64,000 nucleotides of DNA from Streptomyces sp. NBRC 110035 (GCF_000829695.1 NZ_BBNN01000020.1:62001-126000), one strand, 5' to 3'; positions 36,427 to 45,105 are shown, numbered from the stretch's first letter. Program-made: numbers and translations. The notes: generated by a model from the sequence alone, not told the origin.

Positions 36427-37371
36427 TCAGGCCAGTAGTCCGGACGTCTTCCACAGCCGCCGCCCGACCCCGCGCAGCACCCCGATGTCGTCCAGGAAGT
36501 CGGTGAGCCGCTTCGATCCCTGCTGCATGATGTCCCGGCGGTGCCCGCTCGCCCTGACCTGGGCGACGGCCTCGCGCTTGTCCAGTCCGACGTTCGTGTA
36601 GACCTCCGGGTTGACGAACGCCACCGAGAAGACGCGGGCGAACTCGCCGGAGGTGACCCGGGTGAACTCCTGCGACCACTTCGGCGCGGTCACCATCTGG
36701 CGCCGCAGTTCCTCACGGGCGTAGCGCACATGCCGGGCCTCCTCGACGACGTGGATGCGTGTGACGCCCCGGATCAGCGGCTGGACCCGCTCGTCGGGGA
36801 AGGTCAGCCGCTGCATCCAGTCCAGGACCTCCTCGCCGAGCAGGGTCGCGGTGAAGGAGCCGGGCGTGGTGGAGATGGTCTTGAACAGCCGTCCCAGGTG
36901 CTGGTGCACCGGGCTCACCGGGTACCACGGTGTCCCGCCGCGGGTGATCAGCCGCGCGAACATCATGGAGTGCCGGCACTCGTCCTCGATCTCGGTGAGC
37001 GCGTACCGCACGTGTGCGCCGGTGGCGTCCTTGTCGTAGACGTGCCGCACCAGCAGCTGCATCAGGATCAGCTCGAACCAGATGCCGAGCGAGGCGAGCG
37101 CCGCCGCCTCGTGCTGCGACAGCCGGATGCGCTGTTCCTCGCTCATCCGCTTCCACAGCGGGGTGCCGTACAGCGAGACCAGTTCCGGCGGCCAGAACCA
37201 CAGGCCCTCCTCGAAGGGCGCGTCCCAGTCCAGCTCCCTGTCCGGGTCGAAGGAGTGCTTGGCGGAGGCGTCGAGCAGTCGCTGCGCCACCTGCTCCCGG
37301 TCCTTGAGCAGGCCGAGCGCGTCGCGCAGCCCGTCGATCGCGTCGGCATCCGTCAGGGGCTGGGGCGTCAT
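36427..37371 (-). CDS. AurF-family diiron oxygenase-like protein
   Basis: 314 residues from ATG 37371, with GAGGTGG upstream. Diiron ligand helices are visible: SQHEAAALASLGIWFEL with a Glu, LTEIEDECRHSMMF as ExxxH-type, and RIHVVEEARHVRYA as the second ExxH. They resemble AurF (p-aminobenzoate N-oxygenase) and related DUF3066-type proteins. The N-terminal region (WDAPFEEGLWFWPPELVSLYG) is typical. AurF-like enzymes oxidise amino groups or use O2 for hydroxylation; here no biosynthetic neighbours define a substrate. It lies downstream of an inverted-repeat promoter and upstream of a TetR regulator gene. Confidence 0.83.
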   Translation of the reverse strand: MTPQPLTDADAIDGLRDALGLLKDREQVAQRLLDASAKHSFDPDRELDWDAPFEEGLWFWPPELVSLYGTPLWKRMSEEQRIRLSQHEAAALASLGIWFELILMQLLVRHVYDKDATGAHVRYALTEIEDECRHSMMFARLITRGGTPWYPVSPVHQHLGRLFKTISTTPGSFTATLLGEEVLDWMQRLTFPDERVQPLIRGVTRIHVVEEARHVRYAREELRRQMVTAPKWSQEFTRVTSGEFARVFSVAFVNPEVYTNVGLDKREAVAQVRASGHRRDIMQQGSKRLTDFLDDIGVLRGVGRRLWKTSGLLA

Positions 37372-37430
37372 GGTGGTTCCACCTCGCGGGCGTTTGGGGT
37401 TACCGGCGGTCACTCAACTTATGAGACCGC

Positions 37431-37474
37431 CTGTCAGTAAGCCCGTCAATCCCTCGTGTGAGCCTTATTGACAG
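37431..37474. promoter_or_regulatory. Long inverted repeat in the AurF-like gene promoter
   Basis: CTGTCAGTAAG (37431-37441) and CTTATTGACAG (37464-37474) are inverse with 10/11 matches, 22 bp apart. The site is 60-100 bp upstream of the diiron start. It may be an operator for the TetR protein encoded downstream. TTGACG on the minus strand (37446 region) may be part of a promoter. Confidence 0.55.
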
Positions 37475-37595
37475 ATGATCTACCTGGGGCGAGCGTCAAC
37501 GGCGCACGCCCCGGATCGCCTCATGGAGCGGCGAGTCGGCGTTCACCCTGGGTAGGCTGACTGTGCCGGTCAGACTCCAGTGCATGGGAGCAACC

Positions 37596-37754
37596 ATGAG
37601 CGCCGTACGCGAGTCCGAGTTGGACGACGACTACCAGTGGCCGCGTCCGCCGCAGGACGGCTGGACGGCGGACGACCTCGACAGGCTTCCCAACCTGCCT
37701 CCGCACACGGAGCTGATCGACGGGAGCCGTCGCCGTCGCCGGGACAGGCGCTAG
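37596..37754 (+). pseudogene. Truncated Uma2-type (restriction-endonuclease-fold) gene
   Basis: ATG 37596 with GGGAG upstream opens a 52-residue frame. The segment GWTADDLDRLPNLPPHTELIDG is the conserved N-terminus of Streptomyces Uma2-family proteins, which are about 180 residues long with a PD-(D/E)XK core. After ELIDGS the frame turns into SRRRRRDRR and stops at TAG 37752-37754, so the nuclease core is missing. It abuts the convergent DUF3291 gene, 4 nt overlapping. It is a truncated gene or pseudogene, unlikely to be functional. Confidence 0.72.
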
Positions 37755-38260
37755 ACCGAGCAGCCCAGCCCGTCCGGTACCTCGCCGGCCACCGGCGTCG
37801 ACGCGCCGGGCGGGAACGACGTCCGGAGCGTGAACGCGTAGGGCGTCGGGCCGTGGGCACGCAGGTGCAGCAGCCGCGCCTCCGCCTCCGCGACCGTGGG
37901 CCGGTGGCCCTCCGGGACCCACCACAGGGTCGTCATCGCCTCCTGCACCCGCTCGAAGAACTCCCTGCGCCGCGCCAGCATCTCCCGGTGCCGCCCCCGG
38001 TACATGTACGCCGTCAGGGTGTCGGTGTCCCGCCACACCGTCATGTTCAGGATCAGCCACGCGTCGTCGAAGACGGCCACGTCGGTGGCGTTCCCCTCCT
38101 CGCTCCGCAGTCGCCAGATGAAGCCCTCGGCGGCCTCGGCGTCCGCGTTCACCGGGTCGAGGTTGTCGACGAAGTCCTTCAACTGCGGGGAATCCAGAGG
38201 TGCCTTGAGCCGGGCGATGTTGACCTGGGCGAGTTCGTACGCGGGGGTGGCTTCCGTCAT
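37751..38260 (-). CDS. DUF3291 family protein
   Basis: 169 residues from ATG 38260. The sequence has the DUF3291 pattern of a dimeric alpha-beta barrel (ABM-like) protein: YELAQVNIARLKAPLDSPQLKDF, GFIWRLRSEEGN, VAVFDDAWLILNMTVWRD and TTLWWVPEGHRPTVAEAEARL. Related proteins include monooxygenase-like small enzymes, but no catalytic residue is defined. The gene is alone, between the truncated Uma2 gene and the PBP operon. Confidence 0.82.
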   Translation of the reverse strand: MTEATPAYELAQVNIARLKAPLDSPQLKDFVDNLDPVNADAEAAEGFIWRLRSEEGNATDVAVFDDAWLILNMTVWRDTDTLTAYMYRGRHREMLARRREFFERVQEAMTTLWWVPEGHRPTVAEAEARLLHLRAHGPTPYAFTLRTSFPPGASTPVAGEVPDGLGCSV

Positions 38261-38342
38261 GGGCCGAACCGTAGGCGCGGAGGGCGGGATTCGGCAGCCC
38301 TCGTCCCAGCAGGCGATCCGCCAGGCGATCCGCCGGCGACGC

Positions 38343-39800
38343 CTACGGCCCCAGCACCGCCTCCATCACCGCCCGCGCGACCGGTGCCGCCGTGCCGCCG
38401 CCGCTGATCTCCCGGCGGCTGGCCGACGCGTCCTCCACCACGACGGCCACCGCGACCTTCGCCGCCGGGTCCCCGTCGGCCTGCGCCCAGGACACGAACC
38501 AGGCGTACGGCGTACCGGAGTTGCCGATCCCGTGCTGGGCCGTGCCGGTCTTGCCGCCGACCACGGCACCGGGGATCGCTGCGTTCGTGCCCGTGCCCTC
38601 CTCCACCACCCCGCGCATCAGCTCCCGCATCCGCAGCGCCGTCGACGGGCGCATGGCCCGCCGGGCCGGCCCCGGGCCGGCCGTCGACACGGTGCCGCCG
38701 CCCGCCCGGGTCGTCCGCTCCACCAGGTACGGCTCCCGCACGGTCCCGTTGTCGGCGACGGCCGCCGCGACCATCGCCATCTGCAGGGGAGTGGCCCGCG
38801 TGTTGTACTGGCCGATCGACGACAGCGCGACCTGCGCCCGGTCCATCGTGGTGTCGAAGGTGCTGCGCACCACCGGGAACGGCACCCGCAGCCCCTCCTC
38901 GTTGAAGCCGAAGCCCTCCGCCGTGGCCGACAGGTCCGCCAGGCCCGTGGCCACCCCCAGCTTGGCGAACACGGTGTTGCAGGACCAGGTGAACGCCTCC
39001 CGCACCGAGGCGTCCGCACAGCCGCGGGACCCGTTCGTCAGCCGTGTCGTCGTCCCCGGCAGGGTGTACGGGTCGGGGGAGTCCGTCGGTTCGTCGAGGT
39101 CGGTGACCACACCCGCGTCCAGCGCCGCCGCCGCGGTGACCACCTTGAACGTCGAACCCGGCGGATACGTCTGCCGCACGGCCCGGTTCAGCATCGGCCT
39201 GTCCGGATCGGCGTTCAGCCGGGCCCAGGTTCGCCGCGCCGCCGCCCCGTTCCCGGACAGCGGTTCCGGATCGTACGACGGGACGGACACCAGCGCCAGG
39301 ATCCGCCCGGTCGACGGTTCCACCGCCGCCACCGCGCCCTTGCGCGAGCGCAGTCCCTCGTACGCGGCCCGCTGGGCGGCCGGGTGGATCGTCGTGACGA
39401 CGTCGCCGCCCGCGTTGCGGGAACGGGTGAAGTCGTTCCACAGCGGCAGCGGCTGGAGCAGCGGGTCGGTGCCCGCCAGCAGCGCGTCCTCCGTGTGCTC
39501 CAGCAGGGTCGTCCCGTACTCCTGTGAGGCGAAGCCGGTCACCGGCGCGTACAACGGGCCGTCGGTGTAGGTCCGTTCGTAGCGCAGATGCTCGCCGGTG
39601 TCCCGCGAGCCGGTGACCGGGCGGCCGTCGACCAGGATGTCGCCGCGCGGCTGGTGGTAACGGGCGATGGCGTCACGGCGGTTGGCGGGGTTGTCGTCGT
39701 AGGCGTCGGCATGCAGCACCTGGACGCGGGTGGCGTTCACCAGCAGGGCGAACAGCAGCAGCGCGCAGAAGACGGCGGCACGCCGGATGTACCGCGTCAT
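38343..39800 (-). CDS. Class B penicillin-binding protein (PbpA-like transpeptidase)
   Basis: 485 residues. One N-terminal membrane anchor (AAVFCALLLFALLVNATRVQ), then a dimerisation region (residues ~30-150). The transpeptidase domain has SxxK in YPPGSTFKVV, SxN in FTWSCNTVF and KTG in VVGGKTGTAQHG. This is a PBP2/PBPA-like D,D-transpeptidase that crosslinks peptidoglycan. Its start overlaps the stop of the RodA/FtsW gene (ATGA), forming a pair that is known to act together as a glycosyltransferase/transpeptidase complex. Typical streptomycete arrangement. Confidence 0.93.
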   Translation of the reverse strand: MTRYIRRAAVFCALLLFALLVNATRVQVLHADAYDDNPANRRDAIARYHQPRGDILVDGRPVTGSRDTGEHLRYERTYTDGPLYAPVTGFASQEYGTTLLEHTEDALLAGTDPLLQPLPLWNDFTRSRNAGGDVVTTIHPAAQRAAYEGLRSRKGAVAAVEPSTGRILALVSVPSYDPEPLSGNGAAARRTWARLNADPDRPMLNRAVRQTYPPGSTFKVVTAAAALDAGVVTDLDEPTDSPDPYTLPGTTTRLTNGSRGCADASVREAFTWSCNTVFAKLGVATGLADLSATAEGFGFNEEGLRVPFPVVRSTFDTTMDRAQVALSSIGQYNTRATPLQMAMVAAAVADNGTVREPYLVERTTRAGGGTVSTAGPGPARRAMRPSTALRMRELMRGVVEEGTGTNAAIPGAVVGGKTGTAQHGIGNSGTPYAWFVSWAQADGDPAAKVAVAVVVEDASASRREISGGGTAAPVARAVMEAVLGP

Positions 39801-41185
39801 GACGCCACGCCTTCGTTCGTCCCGTCCCGCCGGGGACGACCGTTCCCCCGACGGCGCGCCGAGTCGCTCAGCCGGACCAGCAGCGCCACGATCGCCCAGT
39901 TGGTGACCACCGACGAACCTCCCTGTGCCAGGAACGGCATCGCCATCCCGGTCAGCGGGATCAGCCCGGTCACCCCGCCCGCGATCACGAACACCTGGAG
40001 CGCCACGATCGCGGCCAGCCCCACGGCGAGCAGCCGGCCGAACGGGTCACGCAGCGCGAGCCCCGCCCGGTAGCCGCGCTCCACCAGCAGCCCGTACAGC
40101 AGGAAGATCGCGGAGAGCCCGGCCAGGCCCAGTTCCTCACCGGCCGTGGCCAGGATGAAGTCGGACTTGACCGCGAAGCCGATGAGGACGGAGTGCCCGA
40201 GCCCCAGACCGGTGCCGAGCAGCCCGCCCTCGGCGAAGGCGAACAGGGACTGCGCCAGCTGGTTCGGGCCCTCGCCCGCCTCGATCGACCCGAACGGCCG
40301 CAGCCAGGTCTCGATCCTGCTGTGCACATGGGGTTCCAGCCGGCCCACGGCCACCGCGCCCAGGGACGCCAGCAGCAGCCCGACGGCGAGCCAGCCGGTG
40401 CGGCCGGTGGCGACGTACAGCACGACGACGAACAGGCCGAAGAACAGCAGCGACGTGCCGAGATCCCGTTCCAGGACCAGCACGCCCACGCTCACCAGCC
40501 ACACGGCGACGATCGGCCCGAGCACCCGGCCGGTGGGCAGTCGCACCCCCCAGAACCGGCGGCCGGCATAGGCGAGCGCGCCCCGGTTCTCCGCCAGGTA
40601 CGCGGCGAAGAACACCGCGAGCAGCACCTTCGCGAACTCGCCCGGCTGGATGGAGAACCCGGCGACGCGGATCCAGATCCGGGCCCCGTTCACCGGGGGG
40701 AAGAAGATCGGCACCGTGAGCAGGACGAGAGCGGAGGCGGCGTACACGCGGGTGAAGCGCCGGAGCACCCGGTGGTCGCGCAGCAGCAGGACGACCGCGA
40801 TGAACAGTGACACGCCCAGCGTCGACCACACCAACTGGGTCGGGGCGGCCTCGTCACCCGGCGTCTCCAGGTCGAGCCGGTAGATCAGCACCAGGCCGAG
40901 CCCGTTGAGCAGGACGGCGATGGGGAGCAGGAGCGGGTCGGCCCAGGGCGCCCGGAAGCGCACCGCCAGATGGGCGACCAGCGCGAGCACGCCGAGCCCG
41001 GCGCCGTAACCGGCGGCGCCGGGCGGGACGGAGCCGTTCCTGGCGTGGCCGACGGCGCAGTAGCCGTACACCGACAGCAGAACGGCCAGGACGATGAGGG
41101 CGAGTTCGACGCCACGGCGCCGGGGGAGGGGGACGGTGGGCGTGGGCGGACCAGCCGTCGCCAGGGAGATTCCGGCCTTGCTCAT
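39797..41185 (-). CDS. FtsW/RodA/SpoVE-family peptidoglycan polymerase
   Basis: 462 residues with about 12 hydrophobic segments, an N-terminal cytoplasmic tail, and the SEDS signature near FSIQPGEFAKVLLAVFFAAYL. The catalytic Asp is in VLVLERDLGTSLLFF. Near the C-terminus, GLIPLTGMAMPFLAQGGSS matches the SEDS conserved motif. SEDS proteins polymerise lipid II; this one probably acts with the class B PBP encoded immediately downstream. It could serve cell-wall growth or sporulation, as streptomycetes have several. Confidence 0.94.
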   Translation of the reverse strand: MSKAGISLATAGPPTPTVPLPRRRGVELALIVLAVLLSVYGYCAVGHARNGSVPPGAAGYGAGLGVLALVAHLAVRFRAPWADPLLLPIAVLLNGLGLVLIYRLDLETPGDEAAPTQLVWSTLGVSLFIAVVLLLRDHRVLRRFTRVYAASALVLLTVPIFFPPVNGARIWIRVAGFSIQPGEFAKVLLAVFFAAYLAENRGALAYAGRRFWGVRLPTGRVLGPIVAVWLVSVGVLVLERDLGTSLLFFGLFVVVLYVATGRTGWLAVGLLLASLGAVAVGRLEPHVHSRIETWLRPFGSIEAGEGPNQLAQSLFAFAEGGLLGTGLGLGHSVLIGFAVKSDFILATAGEELGLAGLSAIFLLYGLLVERGYRAGLALRDPFGRLLAVGLAAIVALQVFVIAGGVTGLIPLTGMAMPFLAQGGSSVVTNWAIVALLVRLSDSARRRGNGRPRRDGTNEGVAS

Positions 41186-41228
41186 GTCCGGAACTTACCC
41201 ACATGTCCCCTCCTGGGTGCTGCGTCCG

Positions 41229-41834
41229 TCAGCACCAGCGTGGCGCGGGCCCGATGTTGTCGATGTGACGGGCGGCGCCCCAGGCCCAGGTGCCGTCGGT
41301 GAGCAGGTACCAGAGCGGGTTGCCCTGCACGTCGTCCCCGCCGACCTTGCAGTGGATCGAGACGACATCGCCCTTGTGGGCGTACCGGATGACCTTTGAA
41401 CCGCGGTCCGGCGAGGTGCGCAGAGCGAGCGAATCGCTGGTGACGACACCCTTGTACTCGACCCGGTTGCCGTGGTTGCCGCCGGCCTGGTGGCCGTTGC
41501 CGCCGCCGCCTCCGCCGCCCCCGTTGCCGCCTCCGCCACCGTTGTTGCCGTGATCGTTGCCGCCGTCGCCTCCGCCGCCGTTGCCGCCGGTCTGCTGGTC
41601 CCAGTCGCCGTTGCCGCCCTGCTGGTTGGACGAGCCGCCGCCGTTGCCTCCGCCGTCGCCGTTGCCGCCCTGCTGGCTCCAGTCCGACTGGCCGCCGCCG
41701 TCCGGCGTGTCGCTCGCGACGGCGGGAGCGACGGCGGCCGCGAGCGCCAGGGTGCCGGCGGCCAGCGTCATGGGCAGACGGCGAAGGAGGGGGGAGTGTG
41801 ACGAGCGCGGCGCGTGCGGGGAGTGGCGTGACAT
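41229..41834 (-). CDS. Secreted SH3-domain protein with Gly/Asn/Gln-rich linker
   Basis: 201 residues from ATG 41834, with GGAGGTACTTC upstream. A signal peptide (LPMTLAAGTLALAAAVAPAVAS) is followed by ~85 residues of low complexity, mainly Gly with Asn and Gln (SNQQGGNGDWDQQTGGNG). The C-terminal bacterial SH3 domain has RVEYKGVVTSDSLALRTSPDRGSKVI and WYLLTDGTWAWGAARHI. SH3b domains bind peptidoglycan or other wall polymers, so the protein is likely wall-associated. Next to RodA/PBP, but no shared operon (43-bp gap). Confidence 0.75.
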   Translation of the reverse strand: MSRHSPHAPRSSHSPLLRRLPMTLAAGTLALAAAVAPAVASDTPDGGGQSDWSQQGGNGDGGGNGGGSSNQQGGNGDWDQQTGGNGGGGDGGNDHGNNGGGGGNGGGGGGGGNGHQAGGNHGNRVEYKGVVTSDSLALRTSPDRGSKVIRYAHKGDVVSIHCKVGGDDVQGNPLWYLLTDGTWAWGAARHIDNIGPAPRWC

Positions 41835-41942
41835 GAAGTACCTCCATAGAGGGTCGAATCAGTCGAAGGTGACCAATCGCCACATTAGGAGCAGCCTTCC
41901 GCCCCTGCCCGCCTTGGTGCGCCATCGGGGACGGCCGTCCGC

Positions 41943-42449
41943 CTACTCGGCCAGTTCCTCCAGCAGGCGGGCCGTCGTCAGCCCGGCCCGCAGGTAGTCG
42001 ACGAACAGGTCGTTGTGCAGGGCCCAGCCCGAGCGGCGGGCCCGGACCAGCCGGATCGCCTCCTCGGCGGAGCTGCCCCGGCGCATCAGCGCGTGCGCGA
42101 CGACAAGTCCCGAGCGGTTGTACCCGTGATAGCAGCGCACGAGGACCTTGCGCCCGTCGTCCAGCGCCTCGCACGCCGCCTCGGCGAGCCGGATGACGCC
42201 CAGCAGCTGGGTTCCGTCGAGCGGCCCGTCCGGGATCGGCCACACATGGTGCTCGACCCCGGGGTCCGGCCCGTGCCCCGGCAGTCGCAGCAGCGTCTGC
42301 ACGAGATCGAACTCCTGGCGCACCGAGGCGAACTCCAGCTGCCCGGTCCGGGCCCTGAACTGGTGGCCGCCCATCCACAGACCGGGTGCGACCTCGTCCC
42401 ACGGAGTGTCCGGTGCCGGTACGTCGGGTTGCTTCCTGTAGGTATGCAA
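41943..42449 (-). CDS. Dual-specificity-type protein phosphatase
   Basis: 168 residues from TTG 42449, preferred over ATG 42530 because GGGAGG lies just upstream and the usual family start (HTYRKQPDVP) follows. The DSP/PTP P-loop VRCYHGYNRSG has the catalytic Cys and Arg in the CX5R arrangement, with Arg rather than His before Cys. Earlier segments DEVAPGLWMGGHQF and FDLVQTLLRLPG are typical of dual-specificity phosphatases. It probably hydrolyses phosphotyrosine or phosphoserine/threonine. The nearby NERD gene is divergent. Confidence 0.82.
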   Translation of the reverse strand: MHTYRKQPDVPAPDTPWDEVAPGLWMGGHQFRARTGQLEFASVRQEFDLVQTLLRLPGHGPDPGVEHHVWPIPDGPLDGTQLLGVIRLAEAACEALDDGRKVLVRCYHGYNRSGLVVAHALMRRGSSAEEAIRLVRARRSGWALHNDLFVDYLRAGLTTARLLEELAE

Positions 42450-42550
42450 CGACGCCTCCCGGGCATCACCGTCCACGTGCTCTCCAAGGTAGCCGGGTTC
42501 TTGCTCCTGGGGCACCCCGGCTGTTCCCATGGAAGGCGGGGTGATGGTGC

Positions 42551-43357
42551 ATGAACGGTCTGCGCGTCGTACCGGCCTGGCGGCACGGCCGGGAGCGGCT
42601 GTACGTCTGTCTTCCGGACGGCGGGAACATCGCCTGGTACGACCGTGACGCGGCCAGGGTCAACCTGCTCGGCGAGGACCGCGAGGCGGAGGTGCTCGAA
42701 GCGCTCGGCCCCTTCCTGACCGGCCCGGTCTCGGTCGGCCCGCCTGCGGTCCCCACCCCCGCCGAGCTGGCACGGCTCACCCTCCACCCCGACGACGACC
42801 TCGCCCCGAACCGCCCCGGCGAGGCCCTCCTGGTCGCGCTCGACCGCGACCCCGGCCCGGCCCGCCGCCTCCGCGCCGACCCGCGCCACCGGGCACTCGA
42901 GGCGGAGCGGGCGGTGGGCGAGGCCCTGGACCGCATGGACGGCCTGGGCGTACGCACCCTGCACTCGATCCCGCTCCCCGGCGGCGACCGCGTCCACCAC
43001 CTGGCGATCGGCCCCGGCGGGCTGTACGCCGTACACACCGTGTACGCCCGCAGGCAGCGGGTGACGGTCGCCGACCCCCTGGTCGCCGTCGGCCGCCGCC
43101 GTGAACCGCACCCCGTACTGCGCCGCGTCCGCGCCGACGCGGACCGGGTCTCGTACGCCCTGACCGCCGAGGTCCGCCCGGTGCTTGTCCTGGTCGGAGC
43201 GTCGCAGGTGACGGTGAGGACCCCGCCGCGCGAGGTGCGCGTCCTGACGGACGGCGAGGTGGAGCGTCTGGGCGACCTGGGGGGCGTGTTGAAACCGGCC
43301 GACGTGGAGGCCCTGCACGCGATGGCGCGGGACCGGAGTACGTGGGCCCGGCTCTGA
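42551..43357 (+). CDS. NERD-domain (nuclease-related) protein, degenerate
   Basis: 268 residues from ATG 42551. The second half has the NERD fold: AERAVGEALDRMDGLG, LHSIPLPGGDRVHHLAIGPGG and LYAVHTVYARRQRV. The usual catalytic D...(V/E)DTK arrangement is altered to HH-L and VHTV, so nuclease activity is doubtful. The N-terminal ~110 residues form an uncharacterised domain with VVPAWRHGRERLYVCLPDG. Divergent from the phosphatase gene. Confidence 0.72.
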   Translation: MNGLRVVPAWRHGRERLYVCLPDGGNIAWYDRDAARVNLLGEDREAEVLEALGPFLTGPVSVGPPAVPTPAELARLTLHPDDDLAPNRPGEALLVALDRDPGPARRLRADPRHRALEAERAVGEALDRMDGLGVRTLHSIPLPGGDRVHHLAIGPGGLYAVHTVYARRQRVTVADPLVAVGRRREPHPVLRRVRADADRVSYALTAEVRPVLVLVGASQVTVRTPPREVRVLTDGEVERLGDLGGVLKPADVEALHAMARDRSTWARL

Positions 43358-43633
43358 GCGGGGCGGCAAGGTCCCGGGCCTGAGGGCGGCCCTGGAGAGC
43401 GGCGTCCGCGCCGCCCGCGCGTCGCGGGGCGCGAAGGAGGCCCCGGCCGGGAAGGCTGCCCCGCGCACACGCTCGGGCCGACCCGGCCGCGGACGAGTGC
43501 GGACGACCGCGGGCGGCTGCGGGACGGCGAAATGGAATTCACCCGTACGGCGGTTGATGGATCCTAGGGCCCGTGTTCCGCGTCTTCCCTCAGGGCTGTG
43601 CTTCCATGTGCGTGATCTGTTGGACCTGTGTGC

Positions 43634-44200
43634 ATGACAGAGGCAGCCGGTCGCACGGCACACTCACGGACACCGGCGGAGGGCATGACCGAGGACGAGT
43701 TCGATGCTTTCTACGCGGCCGCGTTCCCCCGTCTGACCGGGCAGCTCTTCGCCTTCACGGGGGACCTGGGCGAGGCTCAGGACGTGGTCCAGGAGGCGTT
43801 CGTACGGGCCTGGGACCGGCGCCGCAAGCTCCAGGCCGACGGGGCACCCGAGGCATGGGTACGCACGGTCGCCATGCGCCTCGCGGTCAGCCGCTGGCGT
43901 CGCGCGCGCCGCTGGCTGGAGCTGGTGCGCCATTCCGCGCTGCCGGAAACGACCCCCGGCCCCGGCCCCGAACGCGCCGCGCTGGTCGCCGCGTTGCGCG
44001 AACTGCCCGAGACCCAGCGCATGGCGGTCGTCCTTCACCATCTGTGCGACCTCAGTGTCGAACAGGTAGCCTCCGAGACCGGCGCCCCCGTGGGGACGGT
44101 CAAGGCCCGGCTGTCCCGGGGGCGGGCGGCGCTGGCCAGACAGCTGGCGGTGGACGAGGCCGAGGAGCCGGCCTGGAGGGAGGGCGGCCGTGTCGGATGA
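43634..44200 (+). CDS. SigE-family ECF RNA polymerase sigma factor
   Basis: About 188 residues from ATG 43634; ATG 43685 (MTEDEFDAFYAAAF) is an equally plausible start, with GGAGGG very close. Region 2 is LTGQLFAFTGDLGEAQDVVQEAFVRAW and region 4 is ALRELPETQRMAVVLHHLCDLSVEQVASETG then GTVKARLSRGRAALA. This is the SigE-family (SigK-like ECF) pattern common in Streptomyces. It directs polymerase to a stress or envelope regulon. The next gene overlaps its end by 11 nt and encodes a membrane protein, possibly the anti-sigma factor or target. Confidence 0.9.
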   Translation: MTEAAGRTAHSRTPAEGMTEDEFDAFYAAAFPRLTGQLFAFTGDLGEAQDVVQEAFVRAWDRRRKLQADGAPEAWVRTVAMRLAVSRWRRARRWLELVRHSALPETTPGPGPERAALVAALRELPETQRMAVVLHHLCDLSVEQVASETGAPVGTVKARLSRGRAALARQLAVDEAEEPAWREGGRVG

Positions 44201-44954
44201 ACTCGCCACTGCGTTGCGCGAGTTGGCGAAGGCCCATGAGACCCCGCCGCCCCTGCCGGCCGCCGAGGTCCGCACCCGGGCACGGCGCCGCTCCCGCCGT
44301 CGCCTGACCACCGTCCGCCTGGGCCTGGCGACCTCGGTGGCCGGCGTGCTGGCGACGATCGGACTCACCGTGCACGCGGAGGAGCCCGGCCACGACTCGC
44401 GGCGCACCCCGGCCACCTCGCCCGACACCCAGGCGATCGGCACGCCGACGTCCAGCCCCCGGGCACCCGGGACGGCGACCGGCAGGCCGGCCGGCGCCGC
44501 GGAGGCCGTCCTCGACCTGGGCCGCCACACCCTCACGGTCGGCGGCCGCGTCATGCGCGTCGACGCGCACTTCGTCGCCGCTCCGCTGCCGCACGGCCAC
44601 CGACTGACCGTGCGGGCCAAGCACGAGGTCATGCTGCTGCGGAGCGACGCGAGGACCGGGACCGTCTACGAGGCCAAGGTCCCGTACGTGGTGGAGCTGC
44701 GTACCGGCGACGGGGCCCCGGCCTACGCGGGCGCCCTCGCCTTCGACACCGGATCCCTCGGTGCCCTCGACACCAGGACGAGCTGGCTGGGCCTGAGCGC
44801 CGACGACGCGCGATGGTTCTACACCCGCGCCCGGCGGGGCGAACACATCGAGATCACCTCCGCGGCCACCCCGGCCCCGTCCGTGGCGACGACCGCCCCC
44901 ACCACCGGGGCCGACCTCGAAACCGGAACCGCGACCTCCCGCCCACGGACCTGA
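44190..44954 (+). CDS. Membrane-anchored protein coupled to the ECF sigma factor
   Basis: 254 residues from GTG 44190 (GGAGGGAGGG upstream), overlapping the sigma gene. The N-terminal ~35 residues are a cytoplasmic helix plus a basic stretch (RTRARRRSRRRLTT). A membrane segment follows (VRLGLATSVAGVLATIGLTV, ~residue 50). The rest is extracytoplasmic: a Pro/Thr linker, then a folded beta-rich domain (AVLDLGRHTLTVGGRVMRVD, VEAKVPYVVELRTGDGAPAY). There is no zinc-binding anti-sigma motif. The arrangement is that of an anti-sigma-like or sigma-dependent membrane protein, function unproven. Confidence 0.65.
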   Translation: MSDELATALRELAKAHETPPPLPAAEVRTRARRRSRRRLTTVRLGLATSVAGVLATIGLTVHAEEPGHDSRRTPATSPDTQAIGTPTSSPRAPGTATGRPAGAAEAVLDLGRHTLTVGGRVMRVDAHFVAAPLPHGHRLTVRAKHEVMLLRSDARTGTVYEAKVPYVVELRTGDGAPAYAGALAFDTGSLGALDTRTSWLGLSADDARWFYTRARRGEHIEITSAATPAPSVATTAPTTGADLETGTATSRPRT

Positions 44955-45105
44955 CCCCGCCCCCGGCGCCGACTCCACCCACTGCCCTGACCCCGCCCAT
45001 TGCCCGGGGCCACTGTCCGGGGCCACGCCCCCTCGGTGGTGTGAAGGGTGGTGCCACCCGGGCGGCACGGTCCGCTCGGAGGCCCTGTGCGGCACCATGT
45101 GACCC

